This document shows positions 7,684 to 15,514 of a stretch of 16,839 nucleotides of DNA, piece by piece. Within the stretch, counting starts at the first letter, position 1. The number at the start of each line of letters is the position of its first letter. This DNA comes from Planctomycetaceae bacterium. GTDB taxonomy: Bacteria; Planctomycetota; Planctomycetia; Pirellulales; Pirellulaceae. Below the pieces are notes generated by a model that saw nothing but the letters and a program-made list of their open reading frames with translations, had not been told where the DNA came from and did no database searches. The DNA lies in contig PADE01000182.1 in the NCBI GenBank assembly GCA_002702965.1, forward strand, positions 1-16,839. The letters run 5' to 3'. Both the position numbers and the translations under genes were made by a program.

Positions 7684-9492
7684 AGCCGTCTGCGGGGTAT
7701 GCGAGTAGGTGACGGCCGTTCGATTCGCCGAGCATCGGGTGCGGCCAGCGGTGAGACCCAACGCGTTTCACGCCTTGATCGCAGACGTGTTTTTGAGCTG
7801 GCCCGCCCGGAGTGGTTGCCGTTGCTCCTGGGGACCATCGCGCTGGTGGTTGCCTCAGCGGCCAGTCTGTCGGCGCCGGCTCTGGTCGGTCGGTTGGTGG
7901 ACAGTGTGACCGGAAGCGGCGGACGTGCGGCACTCGATCGGAGTGCTCTGATCCTGCTCGGGGTGTTTGCCATCAGCGGACTGGCCGCGGCCTTTCGCAG
8001 CTATCTGTTCACCGTCGCCGGCGAACGCATCGTGGCCCGTCTGCGGGGCGACCTGTACGCAGCCGTGATTCGGCAGGAGATCGCTTTCTTCGATCAACGG
8101 CGGACCGGCGAACTGACCAATCGCCTGGCGTCCGACACCACGGTCCTGCAAAATGTTGTCACCGTCAACTTGCTCACGGCGATGCGCTTCGGTCTGCAGG
8201 GTATGGGCGCCATCGGCATCCTGCTGTGGACTTCATGGAAACTGACGCTGGTGATGTTGGCCGTGGTCCCTCTGGTGGCCATCGTTGCTGGCTTTTACGG
8301 TCGCATCCTCCGCCGCGGCAGCAAGGACGTCCAGGATGCTCTGGCCGCGAGCTCGGAAGTTGCCGAAGAGACCCTGGCTGGCGTCCGCACCGTGCGGGCT
8401 TTCGCGCGCGAGGCAACCGAGATCCGCCGATACCGGGACGCCGTCGAGGAGAGTTTTCAACTGGGACGCCATCGCGCCAAGCTGGTCGCGATCTTCACCG
8501 GCATCATGAGCTTTGCCGGCTTTGGGGCCATCGCCGCAGTGCTGTGGTATGGCGTCGTCATGCTCAGCGAAGGCGCGCTCGGCTTCGGTCAACTCACAAG
8601 CTTTCTGCTCTACACGTTTACGGTTGCCTTCAGCATCATGGCGCTTTCCGGTCTGTGGTCGGAGTTTGCGCGGGCTGCGGGGGCCAGTGAGCGGGTTTTT
8701 GAGTTGATCGACCGTCAGCCGACGGTCTCCACCGAGGGCCGGCGTCTCGGTTCGGTGCAAGGAGCCGTGCAATTCGACGGGGTTGGGTTTGGCTATCCCA
8801 CGCGCCCCGATTCGCCGGTCCTGGAAGGTTTCTGTTTGTCGCTCGATCCCGGTCGAGTGGTGGCGCTGGTCGGTCCGTCGGGTGGTGGAAAGTCGACCGC
8901 GGCGGCCCTCCTGTGCCGGCTCTACGATCCTCAACAGGGGCAGATTCTGTTGGACGGTCATCCGTATCCACAGCTCGATGCAGACTGGCTGCGCCAGCAA
9001 GTGGGTGTCGTCAGTCAGGAACCGATCCTGTTTGCGACTTCGGTGCGCGACAACATTCGTTACGGCCGCCTCGACGCGAGCGATGCCGAGGTGCAGGCAG
9101 CCGCGTTGGCCGCCCACGCCCACGCATTCGTCTGTGCATTTCCCGAGGGCTACGCAACCTTGGTGGGGGAGCGGGGAGTGCGCCTATCGGCGGGTCAAAA
9201 GCAACGCATTGCCATCGCCCGCGCCCTGCTCAAGGACCCGGCGATCCTTGTTCTGGACGAGGCCACCAGTGCCTTGGATGCCGAGAGTGAGCACCTCGTC
9301 CAAGAGGCCCTGGAGCGCCTGATGGAGGGCCGCACGACGCTGGTCATCGCCCACCGACTCAGCACGGTCAAGAATGCTAACCGCGTGGTGGTACTGGACG
9401 CAGGACGTGTGGCGGAGTCGGGAACCCACGAGGAACTAGTTGCTGCCAACGGTCTTTATCGGCGGTTGGTCGAGCGTCAATTTCAGGCTTGA
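7681..9492 (+). CDS. ABCB/MsbA-type ABC exporter, fused permease and ATPase
   Basis: Half-transporter of 603 residues that would act as a homodimer in the inner membrane. After a 36-residue basic, poorly conserved N-terminus comes a six-helix transmembrane domain (about 44-330), with the coupling-region segment A-G-V-R-T-V-R-A-F-A-R-E typical of ABCB/MsbA proteins. The ATPase domain follows: Walker A GPSGGGKST at 398-406, a Q-loop in V-V-S-Q-E-P, signature RLSAGQKQR from 501, Walker B ILVLDE at 522-527, and the H-loop histidine H558 in VIAHRLST. The signature is LSAGQ instead of LSGGQ, a tolerated variant. Substrates of the family range from lipid A to drugs and peptides; none is indicated. 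The ATG at 7681 has AGGG 6 bases upstream; ATG 7699 is an alternative. It lies in the same direction as the dikinase but has its own promoter-like element. Confidence 0.93.
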   Translation: MSRLRGMRVGDGRSIRRASGAASGETQRVSRLDRRRVFELARPEWLPLLLGTIALVVASAASLSAPALVGRLVDSVTGSGGRAALDRSALILLGVFAISGLAAAFRSYLFTVAGERIVARLRGDLYAAVIRQEIAFFDQRRTGELTNRLASDTTVLQNVVTVNLLTAMRFGLQGMGAIGILLWTSWKLTLVMLAVVPLVAIVAGFYGRILRRGSKDVQDALAASSEVAEETLAGVRTVRAFAREATEIRRYRDAVEESFQLGRHRAKLVAIFTGIMSFAGFGAIAAVLWYGVVMLSEGALGFGQLTSFLLYTFTVAFSIMALSGLWSEFARAAGASERVFELIDRQPTVSTEGRRLGSVQGAVQFDGVGFGYPTRPDSPVLEGFCLSLDPGRVVALVGPSGGGKSTAAALLCRLYDPQQGQILLDGHPYPQLDADWLRQQVGVVSQEPILFATSVRDNIRYGRLDASDAEVQAAALAAHAHAFVCAFPEGYATLVGERGVRLSAGQKQRIAIARALLKDPAILVLDEATSALDAESEHLVQEALERLMEGRTTLVIAHRLSTVKNANRVVVLDAGRVAESGTHEELVAANGLYRRLVERQFQA

Positions 9493-9641
9493 TGGATCGT
9501 CTAGGTACGGACCGTCCAGAACGGTGAAGCGGATCGCAGCCATATTGGCTCGGAGGCCCGCATGTCGCGTCATCTTGTCCTGATTTTCCTCCCGCCGCGA
9601 GTCGGTCCTCTCACCACAGCTCTGCACGTTACTGCGCCGCA

Positions 9642-9691
9642 CTCTATAATCTCGACCGCGGTGGAAACGCCATCCGAAAGGGCTACCCATG
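9642..9691 (+). promoter_or_regulatory. Promoter/leader element, copy 2 (beta-helix gene)
   Basis: Ungapped 41/50 match to 7634-7683. It has a perfect TATAAT at 9645-9650, an AGGG core at 9679-9682 and an ATG at 9689. Here the ATG is followed directly by TAA, forming a two-codon start-stop unit 52 bases before the likely GTG start of the beta-helix gene. Either this is a duplicated promoter whose original start codon lost its gene, or the start-stop unit has a role in the leader. Confidence 0.5.
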
Positions 9692-9730
9692 TAACGCCTA
9701 CCGGCGGGGTCATGCCCGCTGGAGATGCCT

Positions 9731-9735
9731 GGGAG
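9731..9735 (+). promoter_or_regulatory. Ribosome-binding site deciding a GTG start
   Basis: GGGAG at 9731-9735 lies 7 bases before GTG 9743. The competing ATG at 9725 has GGAG directly against it, too close to be used well. Confidence 0.5.
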
Positions 9736-9742
9736 CGCTGCT

Positions 9743-11287
9743 GTGCGAAAATACCGTGGTTCGGTAACGATCGTCTCGATCCTGACCTGCAGCTTCGTGA
9801 GCACACTGCAGGTGACAGGAGAAACGAAATTCGTCGAAGTCACACCGGCGCAGGACTTGGCCGTCATCGTCCAACGTGCAGCTCCCGACACGACGATTGT
9901 CCTGGGGCGGGGCACCTATCAGCTGAAGCCGCGTCCACCCCACGGGCAGGCAGTACTGATCGAGAACAAGCGAAACCTGGTCCTGACGTCGAGCGACGCC
10001 GAGAAGACACGAATCGAGCTGTCCCCCGATACCAAGTTTGGGTTCTACATCAGCAGCAAGATCGACGGCCTTACCATCCAGAATCTCACCATTCGCGGTA
10101 AACCAGGACCGGATCCCAATACCACGGCGATCGGCAACTATACGGGTACCACCGATGTTCGCCGCGTTCAGTTCAGCGGCTTGCGCCTGGAGCAGGTAAC
10201 TGTCGGCGTCAGCGTCTCCACCTCGGTGACCGGTGTGTATCAGGACGTGGTGATTCGAGACAACACGATCGTCCGGACGATCGGAACAGCGGCCGGCCGC
10301 GGCTACGGCATCCACCTCGAAAACGTGAAGAACGTCAAGGTCGCGAGCAACGTCATCGAGGAAGCAACTCGCCATAGTGTTTACGTAGCCCGGTCGACAC
10401 CCGGGTCAAACATCCGCATCCAGAACAATCTGATCATCAACCACAATCTTGAGGAGAAACAACCTCGCTGGTACGCCGCCGCCTTGGCGTGTGCCCGCGC
10501 TAGCGACGTCACCCTCTCCGACAACCTGATCGTCGACCCCCGCGCCGTCGCGATCAGTGTCGAACCTGACGGCATCCTCGCACGACCCACCGAGCACATC
10601 CAATTGATCAACAATCGCGTCCTCGGCGCCCATTACGTAGGCATCTGGGTGGTGACGGGAAAACCGTGTCTAGGGCTGGCAAACAACGTTACCCTCAATC
10701 CCGATCCGGCGCACCCCGAGTGGTGTCGCAAAGTCAGCTTTTTCGATTATCCTTCGGGCAAGCCGACGACCAGCAGCCTGGTCGAACCTCATGTGAGGTG
10801 GAAGGGGGCGAGTCATGTGACCGAACTCGGCGGGCGATTGTTCGTCATGACCGATGGTGTCCTCGACATGGTGACACCGCGCAGCTGGGTCTACGATACG
10901 TGTCCGCAGAGATGGGACGACGTTCGGGGCATGGTGGGACTAGAAAACGCGCTTGGTAAAAGCGAGGGCCGACTTTACATCGTGACCGGAACGGGCGTCG
11001 CCGAAGTGAATCCCGCGGGCTGGGACATTCGTAGTAACCAAGCCGATTGGACGGACGCGCGCTTCGTCACCACCGCCGGTGGTTACATCCACGTGCTGCG
11101 CGGCGACGAACTCTCCAGACTCTCTCCGCGCTCGCTGGGACGCGACTCGAAGACCGCGCCTTGGGCGGGGATCCGGTGGATCTGCTCGATGGGTGACCAC
11201 CTGTACCTGGCATCTGCCCGCGGTCGGTTTCGGGTGGACCCGACCACACTCGAGGGCGTGCAGGTTGGCACACCAGACGGACGCTGA
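9743..11287 (+). CDS. Secreted right-handed beta-helix protein with C-terminal propeller-like domain
   Basis: Protein of 514 residues with a signal peptide (basic VRKYRGS read as Met at the start, hydrophobic core to about residue 25). Residues about 30-330 are parallel beta-helix (PbH1-like): an opening TIVLGRGTYQL strand, then repeated N-x-I/V rungs such as LTIQNLTI, VVIRDNTI, VKVASNVI, IRIQNNLI and VTLSDNLI. Carbohydrate lyases, hydrolases and epimerases share this fold, but I see no certain catalytic triad. From about residue 350 the pattern changes to short strand repeats (GGRLFVMTDG, EGRLYIVTGTG, GGYIHVLRGDE, GDHLYLASARG), which look like four propeller blades. The fusion suggests a surface or periplasmic glycan-binding or glycan-cleaving protein. 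The start could be ATG 9725 (six residues longer). It is convergent with the HEAT-repeat gene. Confidence 0.75.
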   Translation: MRKYRGSVTIVSILTCSFVSTLQVTGETKFVEVTPAQDLAVIVQRAAPDTTIVLGRGTYQLKPRPPHGQAVLIENKRNLVLTSSDAEKTRIELSPDTKFGFYISSKIDGLTIQNLTIRGKPGPDPNTTAIGNYTGTTDVRRVQFSGLRLEQVTVGVSVSTSVTGVYQDVVIRDNTIVRTIGTAAGRGYGIHLENVKNVKVASNVIEEATRHSVYVARSTPGSNIRIQNNLIINHNLEEKQPRWYAAALACARASDVTLSDNLIVDPRAVAISVEPDGILARPTEHIQLINNRVLGAHYVGIWVVTGKPCLGLANNVTLNPDPAHPEWCRKVSFFDYPSGKPTTSSLVEPHVRWKGASHVTELGGRLFVMTDGVLDMVTPRSWVYDTCPQRWDDVRGMVGLENALGKSEGRLYIVTGTGVAEVNPAGWDIRSNQADWTDARFVTTAGGYIHVLRGDELSRLSPRSLGRDSKTAPWAGIRWICSMGDHLYLASARGRFRVDPTTLEGVQVGTPDGR

Positions 11288-11408
11288 CCCACCGCACGAC
11301 CGGCGATCATTGCGCAGATCAAGCCAACAAGAGGCTGAGGCCGCAGGACTGGACCTCACCGCTGCGACCAACGAACTGCCGATCAGGCGGGCGCGATTTC
11401 CTCGAGCA

Positions 11409-13559
11409 CTACTTGGGCATCGGAAGAATGATCAGGGCGTTCTCCGGGAAAGAGGCTTCGCCTGTTTTGCCGTTGATGCGGTACTGAATCTTCAATTGCT
11501 TTACGATTCCCGGCGCCGGGTCGCCACCGAAGCTGGTGTTGTAACTTGTTGTCCTCAACGTGATCAGCGGTAAGTCACTGGCCAATTTCCGCAGCACGGC
11601 GGTGACATCCTTCTGCTTCGTTCCAACACCGTATCGTGCTTTGACGATTTCTAGTTTCACTTTGTCGAGCCCCACTCCCGACAACAACTTGCTGACGTCG
11701 CTTCCTTTGCCACCGACCTTTTGAGCAATGACGAGCGCGACCGGCGTCGCGGTGGCCTTGAGGGCGGGGATCTTCATGGCTTCGACGGCCAGTTTCAACC
11801 CGGGTGCGCTCGGATGTAATTTCAGAACATCCAGTACTAATTTGCGCTCGGCGGGCCGACGCGTGGCGTCGAATGCGTTGCGGCACATTTGCGCTCGCCG
11901 GTTGTCCGACATCGCGAATTTTCGCGCCAAGCCAATGTACCCTCGTAACGCACGGATCCGGTATTTTTCTGCCGGCCCGGTCTTTGCCAGATCCAGCAGA
12001 ATCGGTGCGGCCGCAACGCTGTTCCACTTGCCGAGCAAACGACTGCTCGTATCCTGAAGCTGTGGATCTTTACCCTTGGCCGCTGTCGCAAGCGTCAGTA
12101 GCGCTTTGGTACCGCCCACTTCGCTGAGGATTTCCAGCAGCGTATTTCTGGTTGTGGCGGGGGCACGTCCAAGAGCCACCGCCAGCTCTTCGGCACACGC
12201 CTCACGATCCGGCATGCGGACGCTGGCGACTTTCAATGCCCGTTGAGCCGCGGGTGCGTCTCCTGGATGGTTGGGGGCGACGACCTGCGAAATCAGCATC
12301 GGCAACTGCTTTAGAGACACCGTTTCGCCCAGCGCCGTCAATGCGGCGCTACGCACCGCGACGTCGCTATGGTCTAGCGCCCGTAAGACATCCGGCACCG
12401 CGTCGATCCGTCGCTGTCCAATCAGTTGAAGCAGCAGCGTGTACGCAGCTCCTTTGGCCGTCGGCAGGAGTGTCACAATTTCCCCGTCGACGCGGTCGCC
12501 TGGGAGATAAGCCAGGGCCTCTTTAGCCGTTTGCGCCAGTTCCTCGTCGCCTTCGATGGCAATCTGCAGCAGCGCGGAGAGACACGAACCGTCACCAACG
12601 CGTCGGAGTGCGTCGACGGCAGACATGCGTACTTGGTTGTCGCCCGCTTGCGCGGCCTTGAGCACTGCGGCCAGCACGACCGTATCGGGACGGTCGGCCA
12701 TCGCCTGGATCATCAAAGCAGCCCGCCGAGGCGTCGCGCGGGCCAATTCAGCCGCCAGCGCCTGATCGACGTTGCCGCCGGGAAATTCGCGGAAGGTGCC
12801 CAGCGCTAGTTGAAAAAGTCTCTTGTCCTGCGATTGAAATGTTTCGATCAGCAGCGGGATTCCGTCTTGATCCCGAGCCAGAATCGCGCCGCGAGTCGCC
12901 TCGATGATCCGCTGCATCGGCACCGCGGCACTTCTCACTTCGTCATAGATCTCAGTTGCCGCGACCAAATCGCCTTGCGAATGCAACCGCTCGGCACATA
13001 GCACACAGCCTTCGGCCACGGCCGATCGAACGTTGGCGCGAGGAGTCGCCAGTGCACCTCGGAGTGATGCTGTGGCGGCCGCGTTTCCAATGTGTCCCAA
13101 TGCCACGGCCGCAGCGGACGCCACTTCGGCGTCCGTATCTTGTAGTTTCGCAGTCAGGGAGTCGACCGCCTTCGCGTCACGACGGAATCCGATCGAGTTG
13201 ATCGTGCCAATCAGCAGTCTGCCCTTCAACTCTGCGGCTGCTCTTCGCAATGCTTCGTCGGCTGCTTCGCCGGGAATCGCTTCCAACGCGATTCTGGCCC
13301 ACGACGACAACTGTGGATTCGGCAGCAACTTTTCCAGATCGGGAACCGCCTGTGCGGAACCGTAAATGGCCAGGTTTTTGCACGCGAGTGCCTTTTCTGC
13401 CGGTGTCGTGTCCGAGCGAAGTACTGCCAGCAGCTCTCTCTCTTTGTCGGGTGATGTGTCGGGGCCGTCGAAGGCCCGGGCCGACGGAGTCGTACCGGCG
13501 ACCAAGGCGGTGAGTAGAACGGCGAAACGACTGAAATGTCGAATTGGGTTGATGAGCAT
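11409..13559 (-). CDS. Secreted HEAT-repeat protein with C-terminal DUF3395-like domain
   Basis: Protein of 716 residues. I choose the ATG at 13559 because it opens directly into a signal peptide (MLINPIRHF, hydrophobic core, cleavage near ARA/FDG); the longer frame adds 27 residues without family character. Residues about 40-590 are tandem alpha-helical HEAT-like repeats, with recurring patterns such as DAEVASAAAVALGHIG and DVAVRSAALTALGE. The last 85 residues (about 633-716) are a small beta-domain with K-A-R-Y-G, K-D-V-T, G-D-P-A-P-G and K-Q-L-K-I-Q-Y, which I match from memory to the DUF3395/DNAJC11-C type found in planctomycete secreted proteins. It is likely a periplasmic scaffold. It starts 68 bases after the oxidoreductase stop on the same strand, so the two are probably an operon. 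No strong Shine-Dalgarno is seen, so translation may depend on coupling. Confidence 0.8.
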   Translation of the reverse strand: MLINPIRHFSRFAVLLTALVAGTTPSARAFDGPDTSPDKERELLAVLRSDTTPAEKALACKNLAIYGSAQAVPDLEKLLPNPQLSSWARIALEAIPGEAADEALRRAAAELKGRLLIGTINSIGFRRDAKAVDSLTAKLQDTDAEVASAAAVALGHIGNAAATASLRGALATPRANVRSAVAEGCVLCAERLHSQGDLVAATEIYDEVRSAAVPMQRIIEATRGAILARDQDGIPLLIETFQSQDKRLFQLALGTFREFPGGNVDQALAAELARATPRRAALMIQAMADRPDTVVLAAVLKAAQAGDNQVRMSAVDALRRVGDGSCLSALLQIAIEGDEELAQTAKEALAYLPGDRVDGEIVTLLPTAKGAAYTLLLQLIGQRRIDAVPDVLRALDHSDVAVRSAALTALGETVSLKQLPMLISQVVAPNHPGDAPAAQRALKVASVRMPDREACAEELAVALGRAPATTRNTLLEILSEVGGTKALLTLATAAKGKDPQLQDTSSRLLGKWNSVAAAPILLDLAKTGPAEKYRIRALRGYIGLARKFAMSDNRRAQMCRNAFDATRRPAERKLVLDVLKLHPSAPGLKLAVEAMKIPALKATATPVALVIAQKVGGKGSDVSKLLSGVGLDKVKLEIVKARYGVGTKQKDVTAVLRKLASDLPLITLRTTSYNTSFGGDPAPGIVKQLKIQYRINGKTGEASFPENALIILPMPK

Positions 13560-13627
13560 GATAGGGGTCCGTAATCGAGCGGGGGGTGGCGAAGTCGAAC
13601 AACGCAGGTCGAGCATGGCTCTCAGCG

Positions 13628-14914
13628 TTACAGTCTCCACGGTTCCCGCAGTGCCTCTGACCTCAGGCGATTGGCCTGTTCGTCGTTGATGAATCGGTGC
13701 GTCGCGTTGTCGTATTTCACTTGACGATTCAGATGAAGGGCGATGTTGGCTGCGTGGCAGGCGATGTGCGCGTTGCAGGCTGCCTGGGCATTGCCCTTCG
13801 GCTGGCGTCGAGTTTTCACACAGTCTAGAAAGTCGCGAACGTGAAAAGTTGCCGGATATCCGCCAATTTCTTCGACCGATCTGCCGGCCAATAGTTGCGG
13901 AGAACTCAATACCATTTTGCCGCTATCGCCCGCTTCGACCCAGCCGGTCTCGCCTTCGAACCGTACGGGGCACGAGCCCAATGGAATCCAACCCTTTTCC
14001 CGGAAGATCAACTCTGTGCCGTTTTCGTAGCGGGCAACCAACTCGCCGTCTTTCGGAGGGTCGTACTCGACCGGAGGCAGACAATCATCGACAGCCCACT
14101 GGCAGAGATCCACGCAATGAGAGCCCCATTCCAGAACGCCGCCGCCCACCAGACCGCCCCCCTTCTCGAAGTTGAATCCATCCAGCAATTTTTTGTTGAA
14201 CGGTCGCCACGCCGCGGGCCCAAGATACATGTCCCAATCGACGACGTCCTTGTCGGGCTCCGTTTCGGGAATCAGCCAACCGCTCATCATGGCCTGCATC
14301 CCAGCCGGGTGAGCGTAGACCTTCTTGAGCGGCCCGAGCTTCCCGGTGCGAGCCAGCTCGCAGGCAAATGCAAAGTGCGGAAGATTTCGTCGTTGAGTTC
14401 CCGCCTGGAACACGCGTCCGGTACGCCGCATGGTTTCAGCTAGAATCAAGCTCTGGCTGATGTTCTTCGTGACGGGTTTTTCGCAGTACATGTCCTTGCC
14501 GGCTTTGGCAGCCGTCATCGCCGCCGTCGCGTGCCAGTTCGGTCCGGTGGCGATCAGCACCGCATCGATATCACGGCGATCGAGGAGTTCGCGAAAGTCA
14601 CGATAGGTATCGCAGTTCTCATTGCCGTTGTGCCGGTCGACGATCTGTTTCACTTCACCGCGGCGCTTTCGTTTTATGTCGGCGACCGCCACGAACTGGA
14701 CATCTTTTTGCGGCAGAAAACAGCTGAGGTCGTACCCGCCCCGACGGCCGATGCCGATGCCGCCAACGACGATTCGCTCACTAGGAGCCACAGCGCCGTC
14801 GCGACCCAGAGCCGAACTCGGAATAAACATCGGCGCCATCGCGGTCGCACCCGCGGTTGAAACCGTGGTCTTCAGAAACTGCCGTCGAGAACGTTGTGTT
14901 GCCTGCTTCGACAT
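13628..14914 (-). CDS. Tat-exported Gfo/Idh/MocA family oxidoreductase
   Basis: Protein of 428 residues. Residues 9-15 read SRRQFLK, a twin-arginine motif, followed by a hydrophobic stretch to about residue 36, so it should be exported folded with its nucleotide cofactor. The Rossmann glycine loop GGIGIGRRGG is at 51-60, and the E-K-P motif at 145-147 supplies the catalytic lysine K146. A later GGGVLEWGSHCVDLCQW segment carries the conserved His/Asp of the family. Relatives oxidise or reduce sugars and inositols, or hydrolyse glycosides by an NAD-dependent route; the substrate here is unknown. The start is fixed by AGGAG 7 bases upstream (14922-14926) and by the Tat signal; the longer frame to 15067 is not credible. 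Many paralogues of this protein are typical of planctomycete genomes, and pairing with a HEAT-repeat protein fits a periplasmic carbohydrate role. Confidence 0.92.
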   Translation of the reverse strand: MSKQATQRSRRQFLKTTVSTAGATAMAPMFIPSSALGRDGAVAPSERIVVGGIGIGRRGGYDLSCFLPQKDVQFVAVADIKRKRRGEVKQIVDRHNGNENCDTYRDFRELLDRRDIDAVLIATGPNWHATAAMTAAKAGKDMYCEKPVTKNISQSLILAETMRRTGRVFQAGTQRRNLPHFAFACELARTGKLGPLKKVYAHPAGMQAMMSGWLIPETEPDKDVVDWDMYLGPAAWRPFNKKLLDGFNFEKGGGLVGGGVLEWGSHCVDLCQWAVDDCLPPVEYDPPKDGELVARYENGTELIFREKGWIPLGSCPVRFEGETGWVEAGDSGKMVLSSPQLLAGRSVEEIGGYPATFHVRDFLDCVKTRRQPKGNAQAACNAHIACHAANIALHLNRQVKYDNATHRFINDEQANRLRSEALREPWRL

Positions 14915-14921
14915 ACTTGCT

Positions 14922-14926
14922 CTCCT
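14922..14926 (-). promoter_or_regulatory. Strong ribosome-binding site of the oxidoreductase
   Basis: CTCCT on the plus strand reads AGGAG on the minus strand, 7 bases before the ATG at 14914. It settles the start of the Tat-signal protein. Confidence 0.75.
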
Positions 14927-14985
14927 GCTGGTGATCATCGCTGACACGGCCCGCGCCGTTGAATGTACTTTTGGGGTGAGCAAGC

Positions 14986-14991
14986 AGTATA
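14986..14991 (-). promoter_or_regulatory. Possible -10 box for the oxidoreductase operon
   Basis: TATACT on the minus strand, flanked by GGGGT (14973-14977) and ACCCC (14991-14995) in inverted orientation on the plus strand, which could be an operator dyad. No convincing -35 box is visible 16-18 bases upstream. The leader would be about 65 bases long. Confidence 0.3.
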
Positions 14992-15263
14992 CCCCTCCTG
15001 ACGCTCCACCACATACACTGGCCGCCTTTGTCCTGTAAGCAAGACCGTTTGGGGGGAAGTCGCACACCGCTGGTTTCGAAATAGGCCGAATTCTCGGTCT
15101 GGGACTCCAAAGACGAAAACGCGTGTTTCAGCCGCTCAAGCCCCCTCCCGACGGGCACAAAGTGCCTGGTCGAGATTTTGTCCGCCGTGCAAATGTGGGG
15201 ATGTCCGATGAGTGTGCATGCCCAAAACGCGACTGAACGCTGAGCAGCCCTGCAACGAGGAAC

Positions 15264-15295
15264 GCCCCGGCGCTGACCTGGCGCGATTGCGGGGC
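15264..15295. other. GC-rich bulged hairpin
   Basis: GCCCCG-GCGC (15264-15273) can pair with GCGC (15281-15284) and CGGGGC (15290-15295), leaving a 5-base bulge and a 7-base loop. There is no T-run. In DNA this GC-rich it may be chance. Confidence 0.25.
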
Positions 15296-15423
15296 AGCCC
15301 GCCATCGTGCGGTGGCGTAAAGGGTCGGCTAGGATTGGTGACGGGCGTGCGAGTGGTCGGCTGTGGTGTTTTGCGTTAAGACACATCGAATGAGGACGCA
15401 ACATCAACCGATTCAAATGCAAA

Positions 15424-15456
15424 GGCGTAGAGACGGCGTAGAGACGGCGTAGAGAC
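15424..15456 (+). repeat. Three perfect 11-bp tandem repeats (GGCGTAGAGAC)
   Basis: Three exact head-to-tail copies of GGCGTAGAGAC, 58 bases before the start of the two-motif peptidase gene. The 11-bp period is about one helical turn, so regulators bound to each copy would face the same side. Replication slippage is the plain alternative. Confidence 0.85.
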
Positions 15457-15514
15457 GATGTCATCAAGGTTCCATGTTTCTTTAGGCGATGATATCCAAA
15501 CAGATGAAACCACG

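Larger units (their letters stand above)
9493..9742 (+). other. Intergenic region between exporter and beta-helix genes
   Basis: About 250 bp holding promoter/leader copy 2. A 5-bp inverted repeat (ACCGT 9511-9515 with ACGGT 9521-9525) follows the exporter stop but lacks a T-run, so I do not call a terminator. Open frames here have no recognisable domain. Confidence 0.4.
14915..15514. other. 600-bp divergent intergenic region
   Basis: It separates the minus-strand oxidoreductase from the plus-strand peptidase gene. It holds the oxidoreductase Shine-Dalgarno, a possible minus-strand promoter (14986-14991), a bulged hairpin (15264-15295) and an 11-bp triple repeat (15424-15456). A long minus-strand open frame (15467-14781) crosses it and enters the oxidoreductase gene in another phase; it has no recognisable domain and I treat it as non-coding. 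Confidence 0.6.

Noticed and set aside
8233..9123. 296-residue minus-strand open frame
   Set aside because: Antisense to the ABC exporter, whose motifs are all intact; no domain of its own.
9511..9525. Inverted repeat after the exporter as a terminator
   Set aside because: Only a 5-bp stem and no T-run.
14781..15467. 228-residue minus-strand open frame upstream of the oxidoreductase
   Set aside because: It overlaps the first part of the oxidoreductase gene in another phase, lacks a clear ribosome-binding site and shows no family features.
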